Shown here in pieces: positions 9,589 to 19,100 of a stretch of DNA of 64,000 nucleotides. The notes beneath the pieces were generated by a model that worked only from the letters and a program-made list of their open reading frames with translations, was not told the DNA's origin and made no database searches. The DNA lies in the NCBI RefSeq assembly GCF_003258705.1, contig NZ_CP029480.1, forward strand, positions 5,270,001 to 5,334,000. Reading direction: 5' to 3'. This DNA is from Arcticibacterium luteifluviistationis (GTDB lineage: Bacteria; Bacteroidota; Bacteroidia; Cytophagales; Spirosomataceae). Made by a program: the position numbers and the translations under genes. Every line of letters begins with the position of its first letter. The first letter of the stretch is position 1.

Positions 9589-10121
9589 TTTTTAAAGAAA
9601 CAAAACTAAAAGGAGCGTTCATTTTAGAACCTCAAAAAAGAAAAGACAACCGTGGTTTTTTTGCTCGTACGTTCTGTATTAATGAATTTAAAGAACATGG
9701 CTTAGAAACTGTTTTTGTGCAGGGAAACATGTCAAGAACTTTAGCTAAAAACACGCTAAGAGGCATGCATTACCAAATAGATGGTGCGGAAGAAGCAAAA
9801 GTAGTTAGATGTACCAGAGGAGCCTTATTTGATGTAATTATTGACATGAGAGAAGGTTCTCCGACCTTTGGACAGCATAATACCGTAGAACTTTCAGAAG
9901 ATAATGCCTTTCAACTTTACATACCTAAAGGTTTTGCTCACGGATTTTGTACACTAAGAGAAAATACCGAAATAGCCTATTTAGTTTCTGAGTTTTATTC
10001 TCCAGGCAAAGAAGCAGGCATAAGATGGGATGACCCTTTCTTTGCTATCAACTGGCCTTTTGAAAACCCTGACATGGCAGAGAGAGACGCCACATATCCC
10101 GACTTTAAAGTGCTGCCTTAA
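9585..10121 (+). CDS. rfbC: RmlC-type 3,5-epimerase for a 4-keto-6-deoxy sugar nucleotide
   Basis: This 178-residue cupin of the RmlC family epimerises C3 and/or C5 of a nucleotide 4-keto-6-deoxyhexose. The catalytic His is His62 in LRGMHYQ, and a Lys lies near residue 72 (AKVVR). Tyr132 of IAYLVSEFYSP aligns with the general acid Tyr of RmlC, so the active site looks intact. The family is usually named for dTDP sugars. Here the neighbours make a CDP sugar and no dTDP-sugar genes are nearby, so the likely substrate is the RfbG product, which is an inference. The ATG at 9585 overlaps the rfbG stop (ATGA). A TTG at 9576 is less likely. The 3' end overlaps the convergent FMN reductase gene by 17 bases. 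Confidence 0.9.
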   Translation: MIFKETKLKGAFILEPQKRKDNRGFFARTFCINEFKEHGLETVFVQGNMSRTLAKNTLRGMHYQIDGAEEAKVVRCTRGALFDVIIDMREGSPTFGQHNTVELSEDNAFQLYIPKGFAHGFCTLRENTEIAYLVSEFYSPGKEAGIRWDDPFFAINWPFENPDMAERDATYPDFKVLP

Positions 10122-10638
10122 ACTTTTCTAGTTCAACAAAAAAGCCAACTTTTAACTCAAAATTCACTATTCCTTCACCCTCTTTAAAATTCTCATAAAA
10201 AGAGGGTAAAGAAAACCTTGTTACCACATTCTTATTGGCGAAGCTATAGGCATTAAAAGCTATATCTAATACTCTGGATCCACCTCTAGCTCCCGGAGAA
10301 GTAGCCAACAAACAAAGTGGCTTGTCATAGAAAAAGCTCTTCTCTATTCTAGAAGCCCAATCATATATATTCTTATAAGCTGCTGAATAAGCGGCATTAT
10401 GCTCCGCAAAGGATATTAAAATACCATCAGCGGCTTTTATATGTTCTTTAAACCTATGGGCTAATGGATGAATGCCATTTTCTGTTTCTCTATCCACACT
10501 AAAAATAGGCATCTCGAAATCATTCAAGTCTATAATTTCAACCTCCACATCTTCCATAGCATTAGCCGCATAAATGGCAAAAGTTCTATTGATAGAAGCC
10601 TTACTACTGCTCGCCCCAAAAGCTAAAACTCTTTTCAT
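10105..10638 (-). CDS. NADPH-dependent FMN reductase family protein
   Basis: This 177-residue flavodoxin-like protein belongs to the NADPH-dependent FMN reductase / azoreductase group. The phosphate loop is GASSSKASINR near the N-terminus. SFAEHNAAYSAAYKNIYDW (residues about 76-94) and LLATSPGARGGSRVLD (about 109-124) are family hallmarks that contact FMN. It is cytoplasmic and probably reduces flavin or quinone-like substrates. It is the last of three close minus-strand genes (spacing 7 bases from the 73-residue protein), so it may be co-transcribed with the SulP transporter. Its final codons overlap the end of rfbC on the other strand. Confidence 0.9.
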   Translation of the reverse strand: MKRVLAFGASSSKASINRTFAIYAANAMEDVEVEIIDLNDFEMPIFSVDRETENGIHPLAHRFKEHIKAADGILISFAEHNAAYSAAYKNIYDWASRIEKSFFYDKPLCLLATSPGARGGSRVLDIAFNAYSFANKNVVTRFSLPSFYENFKEGEGIVNFELKVGFFVELEKFKAAL

Positions 10639-10645
10639 ATTGTTC

Positions 10646-10867
10646 TTAATTATCAGAAGGTTCGCCTGCTTTTACGCCGTCATAAACAGACTTTATAGAA
10701 GACATTTCTTTCACTAAAAAACTCTGTAACGCTTTATTAAAAGCCGGTTTTTCCTCTTCTGGAAGCTGAGCATAATAGTCTTTCAACTCCTTATTTATTG
10801 CAGCTTTCTCTTCATGACCGGCAGCATTCATTGCCCTTACATGATATTTTTTAAAGTCAAATGCCAT
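10646..10867 (-). CDS. Small conserved-looking protein, function unknown
   Basis: This 73-residue protein is charged and probably helical, with no membrane segment or signal peptide. The centre reads KAAINKELKDYYAQLPEEEK. It starts one base after the SulP stop codon and ends 7 bases before the FMN reductase start, so it is almost certainly translated from the same message. I do not recognise a family. The tight spacing and even codon use support a real gene. Confidence 0.75.
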   Translation of the reverse strand: MAFDFKKYHVRAMNAAGHEEKAAINKELKDYYAQLPEEEKPAFNKALQSFLVKEMSSIKSVYDGVKAGEPSDN

Positions 10868-10868
10868 T

Positions 10869-13088
10869 CTATTTCTTAATATCTAATATTAAAGATTGAT
10901 TTATGATAGCCTCCAGTCTTATACCAAAATCTACTAATGCTTTTACTTCGCCTACTCCACTATGCCTTTCTTTGTCCATAATTAAAATACCACCCTCACC
11001 GTTTGATTCAATATGGTAATAACTATTACTTTCAAAAAACAAGATAAGATCATCGCTAAAGAATCTTCTAATTCCCAATAAATTATCACCACGTAGGGTA
11101 AACCTTCTGGCAAAATCTCTAAAAGTTTTAAATTTAATTTCTTTATAGCCTCCTAAATAGTGCATTCGCTCGTAAAAGTCTCCTTTATCTAGTGTAAATG
11201 CAGGAATATTATTTCTGGTATTAATAAATAACATGGTCGCGTGAAGCTGCTCTTCTAAAATAAATGCTCCTTCAGAGTACTCTACATCAAATAACTTGAA
11301 TACCTTATTTTTATCGCTCGCTTTATTGTAAAGGTGATCAACTTGCCTTGTTCTAAAATAATTAAAGTGCCTTAAAAAGAACATGTGATAGTCGTTTTCT
11401 GTGCTGAAATACCAACCCATACTTTCCACAAATTTCCCAATCTCTTTTTGACGCTTGGTCTGTACATCTGGGGCATTTACAAAAGGCACATATTTCAATG
11501 CTCGTCTTAATGCAAATGGGTGACTAGATTCCGCACTATGAAGGTCAAGTCCAATAACCTCAAACTCTCCGCCATTCTTATCAAAAGTTTGCTCATAGTC
11601 CCATAGGTTTTCCATCACGGTATGGTCCACAAAACTACATTCGAGTAAATCAACCACTACGCGTTCGCTTGGCTTAATACCGTCTAGTACATTTTTAAGC
11701 CTAAAGAAATTAAGGAAGGTACTAAAGTATTTGACAGAAATATGTTGTTTCCCATCTTCCTCCAAATACTTTGTAACATTGTTGTTTTTTATATTTGAAA
11801 AGAATAACGCCACACTTCTAGTTAATATCATATGAACTAAGAAAGTGGCCAAAATACCAACCACTATACCAATTATCAAACTGGTTAGAAGCGTAGTTAT
11901 AAGTGTCACTAAAAATATCAGAACCTGCTCCTTTCCTATGTCACGAATTTTCTGAAGAATAGCTGGAGAGGCCAGTTTATAACCCGTATAAACCAAAATA
12001 GCCGCTAAAGCAGGAAATGGAATATTTTCTAACTGGTCTTTAAATAACCAAATAAACAGTACTAAAAATATAGCATGAAAGAAGTTTGCACTTCTATTAG
12101 TAGCATTATTATTAACATTTACCGAGCTTCTAGCTATTACGGTCACTACGTTCAAACCACCTAAAAAGCCCGAAATAACAGTAGCTAAACCAAGGGCTTT
12201 TAAATCCTTATTCACATTTGACTGCCTACGTTGTGGGTCAAGTTTGTCAACCGCCTTTATAGAAAGTAAGGACTCTATGCTTGCTATTAAAGTAATACTT
12301 ACCACAGCCAAAATAAAATCTCCCGAAAGTACTTTTGAAAAGTCTGGCCTAGGAAAGTTAGAAAACACATTATCAGGAATACTGACAAGATATTCGTCTG
12401 AAATAGGATTATCCATCCCTAATTTATTGGCATAAAAATAAGCTATTCCAACAGATAAAAATACAATCCACATGGGTGCTGGAATTAGCTGAAAGTACTT
12501 ATTCCTAACCCTAGAATAAAAAATCATAATCAATAAAGAAAACACTCCGGCTATGGCCGCGGCATGCCGCTCTGGCGTCCTTATAGCTTCCATAATAGAC
12601 TTAGGTATAGATGCTAAAAGCCCCAAAGGAGAACCAGATGCGTCTAAATTACCTATCATAATATGAAACTGCTTTGCCAAAATTATGATACCAATGGCCG
12701 CCAACATCCCCTGAATAGCGGATGAAGGAAAGAAGTTAGATAGCTTTCCTAAGTTTACAAAAGCTAAAAGAGTAATTAATGCTCCTGAAATAATAATAGC
12801 CGCAAGCGTGTAGAGATACCCTTGGTACATATCACCTTCTCCTAGCGTAGTAATGGCAGCTAAAACAGCTACCACTAAACCATTACCAGGACCAGTAATA
12901 GTTACATTAGAACCACCTAAAATAGAAACCAAGACTCCGCCGACTACCGCCGCAATTACACCTGAAATGGGCGGTGCTCCTGAAGCTAAAGCCAAGCCTA
13001 AACCCAGCGGCAAAGCAATAAGGGATACAACTAGGCCAGAAAAAATATTACTGGCTAAGTCTTCTCCAAAAACTTTTTTTAAAGACAT
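10869..13088 (-). CDS. SulP/SLC26 family anion transporter with long C-terminal extension
   Basis: This is a 739-residue integral membrane protein. Residues about 5-430 are the sulfate-transporter core, with many hydrophobic helices and the SulP signature region near the N-terminus (SGLVVSLIALPLGLGLALA, then GVIAAVVGGVLVSILGGSN). Residues about 435-535 resemble a STAS domain (SERVVVDLLECSFVDHTV). About 190 residues follow that are not part of ordinary SulP proteins and end in FFESNSYYHIESNGEGGI. Members move sulfate, bicarbonate or other anions, and in many Bacteroidota a carbonic anhydrase gene is adjacent, but none is here. It heads a run with the 73-residue protein and the FMN reductase. 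The substrate is uncertain. Confidence 0.9.
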   Translation of the reverse strand: MSLKKVFGEDLASNIFSGLVVSLIALPLGLGLALASGAPPISGVIAAVVGGVLVSILGGSNVTITGPGNGLVVAVLAAITTLGEGDMYQGYLYTLAAIIISGALITLLAFVNLGKLSNFFPSSAIQGMLAAIGIIILAKQFHIMIGNLDASGSPLGLLASIPKSIMEAIRTPERHAAAIAGVFSLLIMIFYSRVRNKYFQLIPAPMWIVFLSVGIAYFYANKLGMDNPISDEYLVSIPDNVFSNFPRPDFSKVLSGDFILAVVSITLIASIESLLSIKAVDKLDPQRRQSNVNKDLKALGLATVISGFLGGLNVVTVIARSSVNVNNNATNRSANFFHAIFLVLFIWLFKDQLENIPFPALAAILVYTGYKLASPAILQKIRDIGKEQVLIFLVTLITTLLTSLIIGIVVGILATFLVHMILTRSVALFFSNIKNNNVTKYLEEDGKQHISVKYFSTFLNFFRLKNVLDGIKPSERVVVDLLECSFVDHTVMENLWDYEQTFDKNGGEFEVIGLDLHSAESSHPFALRRALKYVPFVNAPDVQTKRQKEIGKFVESMGWYFSTENDYHMFFLRHFNYFRTRQVDHLYNKASDKNKVFKLFDVEYSEGAFILEEQLHATMLFINTRNNIPAFTLDKGDFYERMHYLGGYKEIKFKTFRDFARRFTLRGDNLLGIRRFFSDDLILFFESNSYYHIESNGEGGILIMDKERHSGVGEVKALVDFGIRLEAIINQSLILDIKK

Positions 13089-13136
13089 AAATTAATTTTA
13101 AGTGGTTTTTTTTCACACTTGAATACGTACAAACAC

Positions 13137-16100
13137 CTATTCTCTCACAACCATTTTCCACTGACAGTGGTTTCCGTATTCTCCGAGAATCCTCAAAATA
13201 TAAACCCCATCCCTTAAATCCGAATTTAAACTCATTTTTTGAGACTGCCCTTTCGCTCCATAAAGTGTGTTTGGCACAGTTTGGCCTTGTGAATTGAATA
13301 CTTCAACACTTTCATAAACTAAATTTTCAGTATATAAATCGACCGTTTGATTTGGCTTTGCTGGATTAGGATAAGTTACACAAACGGGTTCTCCCTCCAC
13401 ATTATTTACTGCTACATTATCTTCCCCTTCCACTGGCGTATTTGCCTCACAGCTTTCCACTTTAACTATTATCTTGGTCAATGGGCTAGTACAGCCATTC
13501 TCGTACTTTGTTTCAAAAAGATAGGTTTCTTGCTGAGCTTCATTAAGAACTACTTCCAATGTGTCTCCTAAAACAGTTTTAAGACTGTCTGAAGCATACC
13601 AAGAATAGTTTGAGATACCATCAATATTTAAAATAGCGGTGCTATCTTCTGTACAGAAGACAAATTCATTGTTCATCAGGAAGACGGAATCGACTGGTAA
13701 TACTCCTAATTGCAAAGTGTCTTTTTCACTATAACAGCCAGTTATTGAATCTTGATGAGCATAGTAATATTCAAACATTCCCGAGCTATCTAACGGAATC
13801 ATAGTTAGCAAAGAAGTATCATTCTGAGTTTCAAACCACACATAATTTAAAGAGTCCATAGCCGGCAATTCAAATTCCGAATATTGACAGATTTCTTCTG
13901 TCAGCTTTTCAGGTTTCTTAGGGCGTTCATCTAATCGGAAATTAAACTCATCCGTACTTCTAGCACATGTTCCACCATTCTCTGCTTCAAAAACCATCCT
14001 TATTCGGTAATCTGAATCAGTAAAGACACTGTCTTTCAATCCATAGAAACTTAATATTCTAGTGGAATCAATATTAAAAACTGTATCTAGAGTCACCCAA
14101 GACCTTTCTGGCTGGACTTGAAGTTGATACTCATTAACCTTTCCTTGAATATTCAAACTATCTAGATTTACTCGCCAATTATCATCTGTACAGTAATATT
14201 GAGCATTAAGACTTCCTGTAATTTCATTGACCAATAAATACGCAGCATTTGAAGTTTCTACACCCGTGGTGTCACTCACTTTTACTCTAAACTGCGTTTT
14301 ATGCGGATTATCTTCAGAACCAATTTTTGAGACTAATAATGTACTTCCAGTTTCACCTTCTATTTCTCTAAATAAAGTATCGTTTGGTAATTTCCTTTCC
14401 CACAGGTATTCTAGACTTCCTAAACCTTTTCCATTTGCCACAAATCGCACACTATTACCATCGCAGTCCGCTCTGTCTTCTAGCTCCTTTTTAAAGCCAA
14501 GCGTACCCCGAATAAAAGAGATGATTAATGTCCTATCGCTTTCGCAACCAAAATCATTTGATTGAGAAACATAATGCTTATACTCGTCAATTTCGGTATA
14601 AGCAGGAGTCTCCGTAGTAAAAGCTTTCCCTGTTCTGGAAGTAAACCAATGTAAGTTTTCGCCATTGGCGTCAAAAAACAAAGTGTCACCTTCATTGACA
14701 AACTGTGGACCAATACTAGCAGGTGCTTCAGGTTCGGGATGAATAATCACCGTGTATTTGGCCTTTGGGCTTTCGCAATTTTCGTCTGTAATTTCTGTAA
14801 ACCACCAAGTAAATACACCCGCTTCATCGGAGCTAGGCTTAGGGGCTTTCTTAAAACCTATGGCTTCTTTATTTTCATGCGTGTACCATAGTTCATCATT
14901 TGGTTTTCCATTAAAAGAAAGTGTTTTCGTTGTTTTCCCTTGACAGTACTCTGCTGATAAATCTGGCGGCCTGTTTGGATATGAACCGACTTTGAGAATG
15001 GTTTGGTCGGTATTTTCAGTACACTGAAAGCCCCCAGTATTAAACACTAGGCTACATCTGTATTTTCTATTATCATAAGTTTGAATGTTTTTGATAGTCA
15101 TATTCGCTGTCTGCGAACCAGAAGTTCTGAAATCATCCGAAATATCAATCCATTTATCAATCACATCATCTCTAATTTGCCACTGGAATGACATAATATC
15201 ACCTGTAGTTCTTACAAAGTCATATAACCTAAATTCAAAATCTGTCCCTACACAAGCTTCTACGTTTGGTATAGTACCATCAATAACATTGGCATAAAGT
15301 ACACGTTCGTAAGTTTGGATATAACTCAGCGAATCGCTCATTCTACATCTATACTCAGACAAAACGGGATTATCGTTATCTCCTACCGCTGATACTCTCA
15401 AATTTCGCGTTAATGGAAATTTAATACCTTCATCATCATCCTTCAAATCAGTAAACTCTGTTTCTCCTGGACGTTTTCTTTGCCACTGGTAAAAGATGGT
15501 TCCAGCTCCTATTGCTTCCACAGAGAAATATACCGAATTCCCTTCGCAATCAAATTGGTCTGCGGGCTGATTAACTATAGTGAGAGGACTGTAAACGGCT
15601 GCATTTATCTCAATCCTAGGACTTTCACAAGTACTGTTTGATTGACTTACATAATAGGTGTATTCACCAATTTCCGATTCCGTAGGTGCCGCATATAGAC
15701 TAGTATCAACGGTAGCCGAAGCATACCACTTCAAATTAGTACCAGCTGCAGAAAATGTTAGTATATCCGGCTGAATAGCACTTATTGGCGTTGTGTTTAC
15801 TGGAGGTTCAAAACCAGGAATGGCATTGAGATTTGCCGTAGCCGTATAAGTTCCGCAGGCACTAGTACAGGTAGCTGTATAAGAAGCGGAACCTGTTATC
15901 TCAATGGTTCTCAAAACACCTTCTCCCCCATCAGACCATGTCAAAGTACCTCCACAGCTAGACGCAGTAAGCAATACAGAATTACCAATACAAACGGTAG
16001 AGTCTGAAATATTCAAAGCGACTTCCGAAGATGGTAAAACTTGAACTTCAAAAGCGTCTGAAGTGGCTTTATTACAGTTGGTCAAGTCACAATCATAAAT

Positions 16101-19100
16101 AGCTCTATAGTAAACCGAAATAGTAGCAGCCTCCGTGTTTTCTAAATCAGAAATAGTATTGGTCAATGCTGTACCAGGAATATCTTCCCAAAAAGACGAA
16201 CCAGAAGCCGAAGATTTTAAATTTCGCTGCCAAATGGTACTACACACACCTGTGCCCCCATTGACAGTAGCCGTAAGCGTGAAGCTTTGATTAGAACAGA
16301 TACTGCTTTCGGTAGAACTTACTATTACAGATGGGTCGTCAACAATTTCGATGGTTGATACATTAGAATAAACTTCTGTACCACATTCATCCATCACTTT
16401 TCTTCTATAGCAGGTAGTTTTTTGAATCGTTGAAGGATTAAAGGTCATTCCTGTTTCGTTAGGAATGGGAGTCCATATAGGGCTAAGGGCAGAACAGTCT
16501 TCTGACATTTCCCAAGAAATACTTAAAACTCCTTTTCCTCCAACCGCATCATTTTCGTTGCTAATGGTTGCTGGATTAAAACCTGCACAGTTTACGTCAC
16601 TAGAAATCCCGATACTCCCCGGAATTAATTCTGGGTAACCTTGAACATCAATGGTATTTGAAGTAGGACTTGTACATGAATTTGCGGAGCAAGTAGTCGA
16701 ATAAGTCACTAAGCTTGTAGGTTTCACTACTATTTCTGAAGTAGTTTCTCCATTACTCCATAATATATCACCTGAACAACCAGCAATACTTATTGTTACC
16801 GAATCACCAAAACAAATTTCTGATTTAGTGGCTGTTATAGTTGGGGCAGAAATACCTGGCCTTACCATGATTTCTACAGAATCTTTCGCTACCGTAGCAC
16901 AACCAGAAATGGAGCAAGTAGCTACCAAATATCCCGATGAGGTAGGGCTCAAGCCACGCAAAGAATCTGAATTTGCGTCAAACCAAGTTAAATTACCATG
17001 GCAGCCTTTGGCAGAAACATTGATGCTCTCTCCCTCACAAATATCATTCTTATCACTACTTACATTTACTGCTATTTGCGGAGCAACTTGTACTTCAAAA
17101 ACATCCGAAGTCGCCTTATTACAATTCGTCAAATCACAATCATAAATAGCTCTAAAATAAACCGAGATAGTAGCTGCTCCGGTGTTTTCTAAATCAGAAA
17201 TAGTATTTGTCAATGCTGTACCAGGAATGTCTTCCCAAAAAGATGAACCAGAGGCCGAAGACTTTAAGTTTCGCTGCCAAATGATATTACACACACCTGT
17301 ACCGCCCATGACAGTAGCCGTAAGCGTGAAACTTTGGTTTGAGCAAATGCTAGATTCAGAAGAACTTACTGTTACAGATGGGTCATCCACAATTTCGATA
17401 GTAGATATATTGGAATAAACCTCCGTTCCACATTCGTCCACCACTTTTCTTCTGTAGCAAGTAGTTTTAATTAAAGCCGTAGGATTGAAAGTTTCGCCGG
17501 AAACACTCGGCACCATTGCCCATGTTGGGCTCACATCAGAACAGTTTTCAGACACTTCCCAAGAGATAGTTAGGGTACCATTTCCTCCCATTGGACTTGT
17601 TTCATTTGAGATAGTGGATGGATTAAACCCAGCACAATTCACATCTGATGATTCTGAAATACTTCCTGCAATTAATTCTGGATAAGATGTGATATCAATT
17701 GTATTAGAAACAGGACTAGTACAACCTAAATCAGAGCAGGTAGCAGAATACGTAACCGTACCTATAGACTTGGCAATAATATCCATAGTATTCTCACCCG
17801 AACTCCAAAGAATGGCTCCTCCACATCCTGCAACGGACAAAGTAGTCGAGTCGCCAAAACAAACCTCCTTTTTGGTGGCAGTAATAGTTGGTGCTGGTAT
17901 ACCTGGTTTTACCGTTACCGTTGCATTATTTGACGCAGGAACGGAGCAATTATTTAAATCACACACAGCGGTGTAAACCGTAGTTTCTGAAGGAGAGACT
18001 GAAATACTTTCACCTTCTTGGATATCGGACCAAGTTACCGTTCCGTTACAACCCGTTGCTGTCAAAGGAGTACTTTCTCCTTCACATATTTCTATGGTTC
18101 CTGTTAGTGTTGTTTCAGTGACTTCCGTAACGTTTAGCGTACCTCCATCTGAAGTTTCTAAGCAAGTTCCTCCTGTTTTTCCAAAGGTAATTTTAACACG
18201 GTATTGGTCAGCCTCTTCCCCACCTGTGACCGCATTTATTACATAGTTTGGCGAAGTTCCAGACTGAGCCACCACAAAACTTCCTCCTGATACTTTCCGC
18301 TGCCATTCGTAATTTTGAATAGTCCCTACTGTAGCTGGCGGAATCCAAGTAACCAAATCACCTGCACACACATCTTGACTTGCCAAGTTTTCTGCATAAT
18401 CGTTGACACTTAAAACTACTTCATCAGAAACTGTGCTACAGCTAGACGATGCTGCTGTTGCCCTGTAAGAAGTACCATGCGGGTTGGTAGCATTTCCTAC
18501 ATTGGTTAGTCTTAAATCAACGTCTGTTTCTCCTGCAATTACAGCCCAATCTCCATCAGGTAATTTCTTTTCCCATGACATGGTATAAGCTGCATCTGTT
18601 ATTGTTTCAAAAGTCACTGTATTTCCATCGCAATTAGTTTGACTAAGCGGTTGTGTAGTAAAAACTGGTGCCGCACCAGCAGTCATATTAAGCGAAGTGG
18701 TGGCCGAACAGCCTTTATTATCTTGAAGGGTAATTTGATAAGCTTGGGCAGTTAGGTTGTTAAAGACATTTCCTGTTTGAAAAGAACCAGCATCTAACTT
18801 GAATTGATAAGGTATATTACCCGTTTGCGGAGCTAAAGAAAAACTTCCGTCTCCTTCACCCTGGCAACTTTCCGGTGTTATTGTTTCTATAATGGAAGGA
18901 GCATCATAAACCGCGATGCTAACTGCCGTCCTCTCTGTTTCACAAGTGGTTAGTCCATCTGTTTGCTGTACAGCAGCGTAGTATGTTCTATCTGAAAGTA
19001 TATTGGATATATTATAAATAGCGGAGTTGTTCAAACTTACATTCCCTGTTGGCGAAGCATACCATTTAAAGTCTGTACCAGCTGTATTTGTGGTAGCACT

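Noticed and set aside
15815-17915. Recent assembly duplication as the cause of the tandem repeat
   Set aside because: The copies differ at many synonymous sites, so it is not a simple assembly or sequencing duplicate, although strain variation is still possible.
14227-17976. Several plus-strand frames of 60-112 residues across the giant T9SS gene
   Set aside because: They are opposite-strand shadows of the Ig-like repeats and recur at matching places in both copies of the tandem repeat.
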